Part shown: positions 1 to 10,866 of the stretch, one piece after another | Layout: the number at the start of each line of letters is the position of its first letter | Numbering within the stretch: position 1 is the stretch's first letter | NCBI GenBank assembly: GCA_020137815.1 | Contig: CM035350.1 | Span: 7,203,447 to 7,267,446 of the forward strand | Direction of reading: 5' to 3' | Length of the DNA: 64,000 bases | Source of the DNA: Hormiphora californensis | Taxonomy: Eukaryota > Ctenophora > Tentaculata > Cydippida > Pleurobrachiidae | Program-made: the position numbers and the translations under genes | Notes under the pieces: generated by a model | The model's input: the letters and a program-made list of their open reading frames with translations, nothing else | Databases searched by the model: none | Told to the model about the DNA's origin: nothing

Positions 1-54
1 TCGCAGCTCCTATCCACTCTACGTGGGACCTAAGGCATTAGAGTTTCTTAACAG

Positions 55-180
55 CTAACTAACCCCTTGGATCGCTTCAACACTTGGAGGACTAACCGGG
101 TTGCTATTCTCTTCAATATCAGGCATTAATTCTTCCATTGGTGACAGTGTTTCTGCATTGAACGCCAGACGCAAATTATC
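55..180 (-). CDS. isolated 3'-terminal exon, unknown protein
   Basis: On the minus strand a TTTTAG acceptor is followed by an open frame of 41 codons ending in TAG. It encodes an acidic, Pro/Ser-containing tail ending in EAIQGVS. The exon is phase 0. It could be an alternative last exon of the secreted-protein gene directly upstream: a GAG|GTAATG donor inside that gene's fifth exon is also phase 0. It could also be the end of a separate gene. No family is recognised. Confidence 0.35.
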   Translation of the reverse strand, partial: DNLRLAFNAETLSPMEELMPDIEENSNPVSPPSVEAIQGVS

Positions 181-326
181 CTAAAACATACGATATATCG
201 TTAAATGGGAGGATAAATCAGAATTTCTTAATACTTTACTAGACACTTGTTAATTAATTAACAACTTGTTAATTAATTATTTACTCTTTATGAATAAATA
301 AAACATTTACATTTATCTTATCCGGG

Positions 327-3300
327 TCATTGATCCATGAACAAATTGGCATAGTCATCAAGTTCCTCGGGTGCTCCATCCATGGGGACAGGAGGACCCA
401 TCATAGCTGAAAATTAATGTTGTATTAGGTCATCCAATATTGATCTGGACTGGGTTGTTGTGAGAGAACGGTATCAGATAGAGCCAAGCGGCCGGTTCCA
501 GCGTCTTCCTTGGATATTTTTGGGTTGGACTAGCATGGTGGGAGCCTTCACATGCCTGCTCTATGGTATCACAGGCAATGAGTTTAGGCATTACTCTAGT
601 TGCCGCTTTACGCCATTTTTCAACTCAATTTTGGACCAATTAGACCTACTTCCGGATAATTTGGACGGTTCTTAACCCTATATGTGTCTTATCAAATGGC
701 TTGAGGTATTCCATGAACCTTCCTGAAATTTTTGGATAAAATTTCTAGCACTTGGAAGTGATTTTCGCAAGGTTTGGATAAGCTGAATTTTCAAACTTTT
801 TACTCATGTTGAAAAAAGCCGCCATGAGCTAAGTATCCATTGATCGATCGTAATAAAACTCACATTGGACCTAGAAAATTGTACTAGCTAACATTTAACG
901 TTTGATTCATGTCATTTAGACGTCTAAAACGTACAAAAACGGGCATTAAGTGCGTTAGACGAACTTTTGACAAAAAGCCAATTTTTGAGAGTGAAGATGG
1001 AATGTAAAAGCTTCAATTTTGGTTGCATCGTGTTCGGGCTTAAAAATTGATCTAGGAACAACGGTCAAACCGATCATCTATCCCCAATAGACAAAATGCC
1101 ATGACATATTCAATCTTCCATAGTGCCACAGTTTATTCTTGCGTAAAGCGGCAACTGGAGTAATGCCTAAACTCATTGCCTGTGAGACCATAGAGCAGGC
1201 ATGTGAAGGTTCCCACCATGCTAGTCCAACCCAAAAATATCCAAGGAAGACGCTAAAACCGGCAGCTTGACTCTATCTGATACCGTTCTCTCACAATAAC
1301 CCAGTCCAGATCAATATTGGATGACCTAATACTAGCAGGGGGGGGGGTACCCCTCACTAGCTGAGTACATATTAGTCATTCGAACAGATGATATATACGA
1401 TATTCTCCTATTTTCCAAATGATGTGTTTTCCGCTTACGGTTATAAAAATAAGGGAGACTAGGGGAGGGTAAGTAATGAGGGCTTGTAGGCATAGACCAC
1501 CACCACATGGGAGTCGTTGTGCTATCGAAATCCGGCCCCGATGAGATATGGAAGTTGGTCACCAACTGCTCCACTTCGAACTCAAAGAGATCCTGATTGA
1601 GTTCCATTACCTCATCAACCAATACCTCCAGACCATACAAGCAATCGTTGATGAAGTCCCGCTGAAATTGTTGTTAGAATATATAGACAGCTGGTACATA
1701 CATATTGAATTGGTAATTAGGAATACAGTCGGACCCCGATTTAGTGGCATCGTCGGGGGAAAAAATCCTGCCACTAAATCGGGGTGCCACTAAATCGGGG
1801 TCCGACTGTATATCTTACATGTGTTAACTCTGTGTATAAGATCGACTTTTTTTCCTCCTTGAGTCTCTCGTCCACCTTATCTTCAACAATCCTTGGCATT
1901 GCTTCCTCTGCTGCTCCCACTACACTCCCAAAGTACTCATCAGAACCCTGGAAATAATTACAATTAATCAGGAAACGACCGAACCGGGTTTTTTTCCACC
2001 GAACCGAACCGAACCGAATTTGAAAAACTTTTTTACCGAACCGAACCGAACCGAACCGAACCGAATTTCGGTAACCGAACCGAACCGAACCATACAAAAC
2101 TTTTTCTGTATAAATGTTTCTCTAAAAAGTCATGGAGAGCACCGATCAAGGTATTGAGAATCATTCTCTGAAATTTTGTTAAAAAATGTTTGAAAAAATT
2201 TGTAAAAAAATTTTCAAAGTCAATTTTGTCGTAAATTTTCTATGTCAATTTTTGCGTACGAATCGTGTTTCGAATCGGCAATGCTATACGGGAATGGTAT
2301 TGCTAATTAGCAGGATTAAACCAACCATGAATCGTGTCTCTCTAAATTTCCTAATTAGATTTGATGGGGGATCACGTATCAGCACAATCCATCTCGGACC
2401 CACTAATTACCAACATCACTCCCGTTTAGCATTGTCGATTAGAAACACGATTCGTATACCATAATTTACTTAAAATATTTTTCACAAAAAAAATTTCACA
2501 AAATTTCAGGTAATGATTCTCAATACCTTGATCGGTGCTCTCCATGAATTTTTTGAAAAAAAAAGTTTCTGAATTTGTTGACCCTCTCATGAGGACACTA
2601 TTCGACGGGAAGTCAGGTATCAAATCAATCCATATCGAACCCGCTAACTAGCGAAATCATTTCCACATAGCACTACCGATTCGAAATAGGGTTAATACGG
2701 CGAAATTGACATTGAAATCCATACAATTTTCGTGAAATAATTGAAAAATTTTGCATGAAAAAGCCCGATTTCTGGGCATTTTTTGACCAAAAAATTCGGT
2801 GGTTCGGCCAAAATTTCCTACCGAACCGAACCGAACCGAACCGCCCAAAAAACACCGAATTTCCGAACCGAACCGAACCGAACCGAATATTCGGTCGCTT
2901 CCTGCAATTAATTAACTTTAAATTAGCTCTACTATAGTTGCATTGTTTGAATATGTTCGGGCAAGGGCAAAGGAGAAATCTGAAGACACTATCGTCTTCA
3001 ACAGCCTATACCTATTACCTGGTAATCCTGGATTATAGATTGTCTCCCCTCTCCCAAATCATCGTTGATCTGCAAAATGTACTCAACCGATTCTTCATAC
3101 TTGCACAACGTGTAATCCTTCATCTCCTTGGCTATGGAGTCAACCTGGAGAGAGAGAGAAAGAGGGAGATATTCAGAGAGATATATAGAGAAAGTTGCCT
3201 TGCTAGATTGTGTTTCACGCACCCCGTAAAGGTGGTTTAGAACATAAAAAAGATAAAGATAGTCGGAGATATAGAGGGAGATAGTCGGAGATATAGAGAC

Positions 3301-3646
3301 AGAGAGAGATATAGAGAGGGAGCAGGACGGTTTGGTTACCTTGTAGCCTTTATCTTGACAGACCAACATGGCGTCATTGTAACTATTGCAGTCCTTCCAC
3401 TTCTTAGTTTTCTTTACCGTAGCCGGGTAGGATCCCAAGATGCTCTCGCACGTTTTCTTCTCCTTGTTTTTCTTGCCTGGTGATGACGTATTAAACAGTG
3501 ACTCGATCCACACGATAGTGCAACGAAGTTTTCCAACAGTTGTTGGTCAATTAATGTATAGCATAACATGTAAAGTTCAAACCTGCTTCAGTTAGAGGGG
3601 GTAGCGTTGAGAGAAGGGACAACAGAACAATCAAAAGTAAAGGCAT
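327..3646 (-). CDS. predicted secreted protein, 252 aa, unrecognised family
   Basis: Six exons join in frame: 3583-3646, 3340-3476, 3019-3144, 1819-1947, 1439-1661 and 327-406, total 759 nt. All introns are GT-AG. The product starts with a clear signal peptide (MPLLLIVLLSLLS...LTEA). A Lys-rich segment follows with Cys residues in KKTCES, KDCNSY, LVCQDKG and TLCKY, then acidic helical stretches, a Pro/Trp-rich part, and an acidic end (EELDDYANLFMDQ). The role is probably extracellular or in the secretory lumen. I do not recognise the family. Two introns carry transposon remnants (1969-2904 and 426-1328). The last junction is the least certain, and an alternative final exon lies at 55-180. Unlike most genes here, no splice acceptor lies just upstream of the ATG. 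Confidence 0.55.
426..1328. mobile_element. palindromic MITE-like element, copy 1 of 2
   Basis: An element of about 0.9 kb whose two ends are inverted copies of each other for roughly 200 bp. It starts TAGGTCATCCAATATTGATC and ends with the reverse complement. The centre (680-1130) is shared with a second copy at 26258-27151. A TA dinucleotide sits at each border, as expected for a TA target duplication. The terminal arm gives a spurious ORF. It lies in an intron of the secreted-protein gene. Confidence 0.8.
1726..1808. mobile_element. 83-bp TA-flanked MITE, pogo/Tigger-like ends
   Basis: The element begins CAGTCGGACCCCGATTTAG and ends with its reverse complement, flanked by TA on both sides. 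CAGT...GACCCCG ends with a TA duplication resemble Tc1/mariner-group pogo/Tigger elements (inference from ends only). Relatives lie at 5036-5114 and 11296-11453. Confidence 0.75.
1969..2904. mobile_element. hAT-like MITE with 8-bp target duplication and CCGAA arrays
   Basis: Terminal inverted repeats CAGGAAACGACCGAA / TTCGGTCGCTTCCTG are flanked by a perfect 8-bp direct repeat CAATTAAT (1961-1968 and 2905-2912), the duplication size of hAT elements. Next to each end is an expanded CCGAA/CGAAC pentamer array (about 1975-2090 and 2815-2890). An inner inverted repeat pairs about 2128-2160 with 2510-2545. No transposase is visible. Confidence 0.75.
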
Positions 3647-3956
3647 TTTGAAATGGGAATTAGCGTGCATTTACTCCTTTACTTTAGATCATGACGTGTC
3701 CTGCAGTCACATATTGGAAGGGGAATTGTTTGGCCCATTACTTGACTACCACGCTCTCTGTGAGTCCAGGGTTGTGTTACCTGATCTTTCTATCTCAGTA
3801 CCTACGAAGGAGGAGCTCTCTGCAGTAGAGACCATCATACCACTCAGTCCTAATACTCTGTATAATATGCATAGTAATGAAGTAGATGGATACAGGATAA
3901 AGTAAAAAAATGATATTGTCTAGCTAGTTAAACATGCCCCCACGGGTAATGAAGAT

Positions 3957-4008
3957 TGGTTACGAAATAACCCCTTTGCGCTGGCAAGGGAGGGGTAACT
4001 TCGTAATG
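3957..4008. repeat. short hairpin repeat, TTACGAA...ACCCC family
   Basis: An inverted repeat with arms GGTTACGAAATAACCCC and GGGGTAACTTCGTAA. Related hairpins occur at about 4460-4520 and 25293-25348. It is probably a small dispersed inverted-repeat family. Confidence 0.55.
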
Positions 4009-4169
4009 AAGGGGTCTGCAGAACCTGTTTTATCATCCAGCTTGGTGAGAATGGCAACAAACTGATAACACACGGTGTCACATTTCAAATTATATTTCCT
4101 GTCCAGCTTGCTTTTCAAATGGAGGCATGATGGAGAAGTACCTAGTAGTGCCAGTGGGGGTGGTTAGTG

Positions 4170-4300
4170 GTTACTGGTTATAGAATTGTGAGTGGTTACA
4201 TAATAGGAAGTGGTTACATAATTGGAAGTGGTTACATAATTGGAAGTGGTTACATAATTGGGAGTGGTTACATAAATGGGAGTGGTTATTTGGTTGATAT
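4170..4300. repeat. 18-bp minisatellite (GGAAGTGGTTACATAATT)
   Basis: About seven imperfect tandem copies of an 18-bp unit lie just upstream of the first visible exon of the SLC35F-like gene. Confidence 0.8.
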
Positions 4301-4361
4301 CCCGGTGATATAATTGGGCTTCACTAATAAATGGAGATCTAACACAAGCTCCCTCTTTCAG

Positions 4362-6638
4362 TGTTTCAGCGAATACAGCTATTTACATGTGTGCCTGTGC
4401 GGCAGTGTTTCTCATCTCCATCCCAGTTCTTCGGGAGAAGATTACCCCTATAAAGGTACTGGTTACGAAGTCACCCCTGTTATTATATTGCAATAATAAC
4501 AGAGGGGTAATTTCATTACCAAATAAATGTACTTGCGTCATTTTACCCCATCCCTGGTACATGCATTGCCAATCGGCCAATCGTTATTATGAGCCTAAAA
4601 GAGTTAATACCCTTCTTATCCTGTTATAGTATATCTAATATTTCCGTTTATTGTTCCCCTCTCTCTTTAATCTTTTCCTCATTATCCCTTTTTCACTCCT
4701 CCATATTATCAATCGAATCTCCTACTGCAGCTTCTATCACACACCTACCACACCCCAATCACACTATATCACACCCAATCACACTATATCACACCCCAAC
4801 CACCCCAATCACACCCAGACCACCCCATACAGGTTGGTGCTCTGCTAACATGCTGTTCTGGAATCGTCTTGGTGTCCATGTTCTCCAGTACTGAACAGAG
4901 TGACATCAAACCGAACACAACCATGACTGATAATCTTCTGGACCTTGAGAAGGGAAAGGAAACGAAGGGAACAGCTCTAGGATATATTGTATGTTTTAAA
5001 AAAAGTTATAGTCTTGTTTTGTGCCATGTGCATTACAGTCTGCCCCGATTTACCGGCATGCTTGGGGGAAAGAGTTTGGCCCGGTAAATCGGGGGCGGGT
5101 AATTCAGGGTCTGACAACGCATGTAATAAAAAGACTGAAATCCCCCTCAGCTGGTGTTAATATCAATGTTCCTGTATGCTAGTTACGAGGTGTTCTATGG
5201 GTATCTCCTACAGACAGACCAAGACAAGGTAATAGGGATTTTATCCAGATTTAGAGAGTGTTTAGACATAACTTTTTGATGATGTATTCACCTCCATTAC
5301 TAACACTGCAGCCCCCTTACTAACAGTGCAGCTCCCCTCTACTCTCTATTATTATACTAACAATCCCTCCCCCCTCCATATCCAGCATCCCGCTATGACG
5401 TCACTCAAGTTTGTGGGATATCTTGGACTGACAACACCCGTTATATTTGGTATCTGTCTGCCTATCTGGCACTTTACAGGGTGGGAGACACTGGAGCTAC
5501 CGTCACAGGAGAAAGTGGGTCTCTTCCTGCTTTCCATCATATTGGATGCAGTGTTTAACATCTTCCTTCTGTTGGCTATCGCTCTTTCCAATCCAACACT
5601 CGCTAGGTTAGAAACAGAGAGAAATATAAACATATTATATATTATATGAGCAACATGGAAATGACAATTTTGTAATTCAGAAACCACAAGACATGTTTAA
5701 CACCCCTTTTCTTAGTGTTGGCCAGTCTCTGGCCCTTCCTGGATCGATGGTTGCTGACTTCATTTTACATCATTTCCTGCTGCCCTGGCCTGCTCTAGTT
5801 GGGGCAGGATGCGTTGCAGTTGGGTTCTTTGGCTTCGTCTACGAGGAAATGAAACATGATAGGTGAGAATAACATGGTATCACATACTGTCATTGTGCAA
5901 CCTGCTTTTATCTGACAAGCCCCTCTTGTCACATGAGAGGGGAGGAGGAGAGAAATACTAAGAAATGCCACACACACGGAAGGAGGTGAAACCATTCGCC
6001 TCCCATGTCACAATATTTATACTGCGGAGACATGTAGGGAGCGCGCGAAGTAGTTTTGGATGGAAGCGTGGCGCGAGGCCCACGCACTAACGGCGTCCGG
6101 GTCTGTCTGGCGCCGCGGACCCAATCTCAGATTCAGATCCGGGTTACCTTGCTTCAAGCAAGTTCAAAGTTGCTTGAGCCTCTCTCGGGCTGTCTGACGT
6201 CGCCAACCTCATCTGAGTGCACTGTCAGAATCAAATTGGGATCTGGCGCCGCCAGACAGCTCTCGGGTCACTTTGGCCACGTACTACGTAGCTTTTGATA
6301 GTGACAACCTTTTCCTAACCCCAAACCGAATGTCTCAATTTCTGTTCATCATCAGCTAGCCGAATCATAACAACTCAACCCACAAATTCAGTGGCACCTT
6401 CACTCCGCTGATCATGATAATGGTTCCACGGAGTTGTTTGTAAGACAGCAGTAAAATCAACACCCTGATATCTCGACTATTTCCCACATCCCCCTCTCTC
6501 CAAATCAAACAACTCCCTAAACTCTTCCCAATAACTTACAACCCTCTCTTTCTCAGTTCGAACGGACCCGGCCAGCCGGAGGACGAACAAGGGCTGTTAG
6601 AAACAGAGGAATCATGTGACGACGGGTCCCCAAACTAG
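4362..6638 (+). CDS. SLC35F-type drug/metabolite-superfamily transporter, 5' part missing
   Basis: Six exons join in frame: 4362-4455, 4833-4988, 5151-5228, 5386-5606, 5716-5862 and 6557-6638 (TAG), total 258 residues. Multi-pass membrane protein. The first exon reads VSANTAIYMCACAAVFLIS...VLREKITPIK and the next VGALLTCCSGIVLVSMFS; this is the typical 'helix, then RE/D-K-x-x-x-K, then small-residue helix' of SLC35F/EamA transporters. Later exons give further helices and the late motif SVGQSLALPGSMVADF. The tail is hydrophilic and acidic (QPEDEQGLLETEES). Members move thiamine, nucleotide sugars or other small molecules; the substrate cannot be read here. The N-terminal helices expected before VSANTA (about 100-130 aa) are not found in 3.65-4.36 kb. 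If an mRNA begins at the 4361 acceptor, the first ATG would be 4386. Confidence 0.75.
4460..4520. repeat. hairpin repeat, same family as 3957-4008
   Basis: Inverted arms GTTACGAAGTCACCCCTG and its near complement around a short loop, with ATTATA/TATAAT at the centre. It lies in the first visible intron of the transporter gene. Confidence 0.6.
5036..5114. mobile_element. diverged copy of the pogo/Tigger-like MITE
   Basis: It starts CAGTCTGCCCCGATTTAC after a TA and contains the inverted GTAAATCGGGG on the right. The right terminus is degraded. It is inserted in an intron of the SLC35F-like gene. Confidence 0.55.
6040..6300. repeat. GC-rich dispersed repeat
   Basis: This GC-rich stretch lies inside the last intron of the transporter gene. 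It shares the words GTCTGGCGCCGC, GCCAGACAG, CATCTGAGTGCACTGTC and CAAATTGGGATC with 9660-9690 and 42290-42350. It has an inverted arrangement but no clear ends. Confidence 0.4.
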
Positions 6639-6639
6639 A

Positions 6640-7480
6640 ACCGACCTCCCTGGGTGCTGGAGAGAAAGAGGATGCCACGGTGATTGATGGTCCTGTTCTA
6701 CTGATGGCACAGGAGAGGTCGGATATTGCAAACACAAGTTTATAAAACATTTCAGTTCTCTCTCTCATTTGTTATTTTCTGTGTTTACTGCACATGACAC
6801 GGGGGTGGGGTAGTGACACTTTTTTGGATTTGTGTGTATGTTGACTCTCTTGACATGGCTCCTGTAATAGCAGGTCCTTAAATTCTGTGTGTGTAATCTG
6901 TAAAGTGTATGTGACGTGTAGAAAGAGTTTCAGGGTTAAACTAATATGTATTCTGCCTTGAAAAATAATCACAGTATGGTTCTAAAAATGGGTTACTTTG
7001 CATATAGGGTTGCCTACACGAATACTACTTTTGTAAATGGTTGACTCCTTTGTGTTGTTGTGTTAAATTGTTTTTACCAGTCTTAAGATGTTTTCTTTAT
7101 TTTGTTTTAATCCCTGCCTGGCAACACCAAGCAAGAAATCAAAACATGGCGGTGAATGAGACAAAGTTCGTTCAATCTGAAACTCAATTGCAGTTATTAT
7201 TCATAATATGCCCCAAAATATACAGTTCAACTTCTCCTCTACCTCGCAGCCTAGCTGTAAATGTCAGAGCCTCTTTCATTTACAGCTGGTATACGGTGAT
7301 AAGAGTCCAACATCACTTCTTTCGGCGCGCGTATTTTATTTGCGCGTCACTTGCCGCGCGTAAATTAAAAAACTTCAATACAAGAAAAAAAATTTGAAAG
7401 TTGCAAACGAATTTTTACACGAGTTAAAGTGTTGGCATGCGCTGCAGACCCCAAGTGCGCGCGTTTTCCACGGCTTCTAG
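6640..7480. other. intergenic stretch, no gene seen
   Basis: AT-rich sequence with no supported exon. The ORFs here lack coding character and splice continuity. Confidence 0.5.
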
Positions 7481-7499
7481 GGCCTGTAGCATAGGCCAA

Positions 7500-8165
7500 G
7501 TTAAAGTGTAAAGTCCGATTTTTTGAAACTGTCACCCCCTAGAGTTTTCAAATTTTTTTAAATGACCATAAGTCCGGTTCCTGATGAGATAGAGACTTGA
7601 AATTTGGAAGTTACGAAGATCTTGCTAAGTTCTTCCGAACCTCCAAATTTCAAGTCTCTATCTTATCAGGAACCGGAGATATGACAAATTTTGTTATTTC
7701 AGGGGGTGACAGTTGCAAAAAATCCGAGTATAAGCGAAACTAAAACGAACCCCCTGCGCGGCTCAAATTGAACGTTTTTGGTCATAACTCCGTCAATTCT
7801 TAACCAAATTGCTTAAATTTGGGCTCGTTGGAAAGCCCTGAATGCCCTCTTGCCAATGAACCCAAGATTGTGCAATTTGGTCAAGAATTGACGGAGTTAT
7901 GACCAAAAACGACCGAATGTACTTTTTCAGCACTATTTAGTATGTTTTTGGTCATAACTCCGTCAATTCTTGACCAAATTGCATAAACCTGGGTTTATTG
8001 GAAAGAGGACATTCAGGGCTTTCTAACGAGCTCAAATTTAAGCGATTTGGTTGAGAATTGACGGAGTTATGACCAAAAACGTTCAATTTGAGCCGCGCAG
8101 GGGGTTCGTTTTAGTTTCGCTTACACTTTATACTCCATTTTTTTTCAACTGTTCACCCCCCAAAG
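7500..8165. repeat. cluster of nested inverted repeats
   Basis: A small palindrome at about 7573-7674 (TCCGGTTCCTGATGAGATAG paired with its complement) precedes a larger one. In the larger one, 7727-7920 pairs with 7940-8127 (ends GCGAAACTAAAACGAAC / GTTCGTTTTAGTTTCGC). Each arm of the larger palindrome itself contains an internal inverted repeat of GGTCATAACTCCGTCAATTC. The design is two hairpins inside one long hairpin. No ORF was found. Confidence 0.75.
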
Positions 8166-8335
8166 TCGTGCGCGGAATTGTTTTGCGCGTTTATCACATG
8201 TTAACGTGTAGCGCGCGCAGCGTAAATTAAAATATCGCACACGCACGAGTTGGAGGGTGAACAGTTGAATAAAAATGGACTTTAAAATATTTAACGTAAA
8301 TCCGCATTTTATCACCAAAACGGTCACCTATAATA

Positions 8336-9606
8336 CTGTGTGTTTTTAAATGACTGAGACTGTTCAAATCGACATAGCGTCAAAAGTTGTGAATATTTTG
8401 CTCTGAAATTTTAGGACAAGGTAGATGGCTACCTGCCATTTATTGTACTCGAATTTCAGCAAAATCGGTCGTTCCTGAATGAACCTGTAGCCCAAAAACC
8501 TCCTCTAACTTTGATCGCTCAGATCTCTGCAACCTGATGCGGTAGAGAGCTCAAACTTTCACAATATGTTCATTAGACAATTTACTAACTTTTGGCTGCT
8601 TGGTTTGGCGATATCTTTTTTAGTTCCTTCGCAGGAACACGGCAAAGTGGTGTAAGTCGGCCTAATTGGGAGCATTTTTGCACTCAGGTATCACGTATCA
8701 CGTGTCTTACTGGGGGTAATCAGCCCCCAGCCATGTGTTACACCGATTCTGTAATTGGTTCTGAGTGTGGTAAAGTGTGGCACTTCGTCAGCAGACGTGA
8801 TCATAGTGTCTGAAATTGGTCACAAGCTGAAATCCAGACAAACTTTTCTAACTCTCTTCCTTTACATTCTGCTGTCTCTCTCTCTTTCTTGTTACAAGGT
8901 CACGTGATTAGATGTGGAACATCTCGACATGATAACAACGTCTAGTGTCACCGATTCTGCTGAGTATAACTCTCTCGTCATGACGAAGAAGATGTGACTC
9001 TCTTCCTTTCTCTCTATTTCTCTCGCTATCTCTTTCTCTCTCTCCCTCTCCCTCTCTCTTGTCATGACGAAGCGCCACGCTCTACCACACTCAGCACCAC
9101 AGCTAGTCACGTGACCTTGTCAACGATTTCAGACACTATGATCACGTCTGCTGACGAAGTGCCACACTTAACCACACTCAGAACCAATTACAGAATCGGT
9201 GTAACACATGGCTGGGGGCTGATTACCCCCAGTAAGACACGTGATACGTGATACCTGAGTGCAAAAATGCTCCCAATTAGGCCGACTTACACCACTTTGC
9301 CGTGTTCCTGCGAAGGAACTAAAAAAGATATCGCCAAACCAAGCAGCCAAAAGTTAGTAAATTGTCTAATGAACATATTGTGAAAGTTTGAGCTCTCTAC
9401 CGCATCAGGTTGCAGAGATCTGAGCGATCAAAGTTAGAGGAGGTTTTTGGGCTACAGGTTCATTCAGGAACGACCGATTTTGCTGAAATTCGAGTACAAT
9501 AAATGGCAGGTAGCCATCTACCTTGTCCTAAAATTTCAGAGCAAAATATTCACAACTTTTGACGCTATGTCGATTTGAACAGTCTCAGTCATTTAAAAAC
9601 ACACAG
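8336..9606. mobile_element. 1.27-kb whole-element palindrome with TA flanks
   Basis: Nearly perfect arms of about 480 bp (8336-8820 and 9130-9606) begin and end with CTGTGTGTTTTTAAATGAC and its complement. Each side is bordered by TA. The about 300-bp centre contains CT-rich simple repeat and a weaker inner inverted repeat. The same ORF appears on the plus strand in the left arm and on the minus strand in the right arm, which is a consequence of the palindrome. There is no transposase. Confidence 0.85.
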
Positions 9607-10184
9607 TAGTTCTAAGGCCTAAGCTGCATATGCAACTTGCATATGCAGCTAATGCGACCCTGGAAATTGGAGTCAGCCGCGCCAGACAGTCGATCAAAAT
9701 TCAAAACATGTCATGTGGAGCAGACCTGAACATTCATGGGGGTTCTCGTCCTGAAATCCTTCTAATTTTAAGCACTTTCGCCCCTCGAAAAGTTGGGCGA
9801 GACAGGACTGTCACTTTTATAATATGCTAATTTTACGAATTTGTAATGAATGTCTCCCTGGGCCTTGACCTAATGAATAATGATAACGCGTTATGTCGAA
9901 TTGCTGGAATGCCCACCAAATGGCCGAGTCATGGCCGGCAGTTAATTTGTTTATGTTCAGCCAGCAGCCTGCAGCCTTATGACATAATTGTGCCGTAAGA
10001 ATACGTCACACCTTGCAAACTTTACAGCTGGTAAGAGTTAGATCGTGTCACATCACTCTTTCTACCGTTACAGGTTTCTTATCTTCCCCTTTATCAGAAA
10101 CTTTCCCAAGAATCTCTAAATGAGATAAATTGTTGATACATAAATTGTTCTCAGTTCTCACCTCATCATTTTCTCGCATCCACC

Positions 10185-10262
10185 ACACATTACTAGCTTT
10201 TATATGATGGATCTCTAGTGACCAGAGATCCATCATATAAAAACTAGTAATGTGTGCTGGCA
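10185..10262. repeat. perfect-looking 35-bp-arm hairpin
   Basis: The left arm CACACATTACTAGCTTTTAT through GATGGATCTCT pairs with the right arm across a loop of a few bases. Confidence 0.8.
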
Positions 10263-10496
10263 TTTGTTTTCACAAGGTGTGTACTGCGTACCCCTACAGC
10301 TCCTTATTTACAATGAAAGATGTGTATATTGAAAGATCAAAGTTATTATATAATATATGATATTAATATTTTATACGCTAGCAAATGGGAAAGTATTTAT
10401 ATGATGTCAAAGAAATCCTGCTGCCCAACCCCTTTTAAAATCTTAGCTCAAAAGTTACAGAACAACTTACAAAAATTAGGGGTACTTTTGTCCCGT

Positions 10497-10866
10497 GATG
10501 GTATCTTAACCCGTGAGGCGCCTCCAGTGGGCCCTCCACACATAATTTCAAATTTGATTGGGTTGTTGGCACTTTCCAGGTTGTCACGCACAGCGGGTTA
10601 GTTAACTTGCGGTGCGTGACAGCTTGGGAGTTAGTTAACCTGCGGTGCGTGAGAGCTTGCAAAGTGCTAACAACCCAATCAAAGTACGTGTGGAGGCCCC
10701 GTGCGGGTTAAGATACCATTGAGAGTATTTTTGGGTAATCCTGCTGCCCTACCCATTTTCAAAATCTTATCTCAAAAGTAAGATCACCTATTTGTAATCG
10801 GGTAATCCTGCTGCCCTACCCATTTTCAAAATCTTATCTCAAAAGTAAGATCACCTATTTGTAATT
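10497..10866. repeat. inverted repeat plus 64-bp tandem duplication
   Basis: GGTATCTTAACCCG near 10500 is inverted near 10715, with internal inverted CCTCCACAC and direct copies of TGCGGTGCGTGA. From about 10736 a 64-bp unit starting GGGTAATCCTGCTGCCCTAC is repeated twice in tandem. A diverged third copy lies near 10410. Confidence 0.7.

Noticed and set aside
460-675. 71-residue ORF shared with 26251-26508 as a conserved protein
   Set aside because: It is the arm of a two-copy transposon. The similarity is DNA-level and also present inverted in the other arm.
1332-1640. Full 102-residue minus-strand ORF taken as an independent gene
   Set aside because: Only its upstream part (1439-1661) fits as an exon with acceptor and donor. 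The rest is intron and transposon sequence.
2998-3513. 171-residue minus-strand ORF as a single-exon gene
   Set aside because: It reads through two introns made of GAGA repeats. The spliced model with signal peptide keeps frame better.
8592-9350. Identical ORFs on both strands (MAAWFGDIFFSS...) as a duplicated gene
   Set aside because: They are the two arms of one palindromic element. There is no codon bias, domain or splice context.
10736-10866. 64-bp direct repeats as a CRISPR-like array
   Set aside because: Only two full copies with no spacers, in a eukaryotic genome. A simple tandem duplication.
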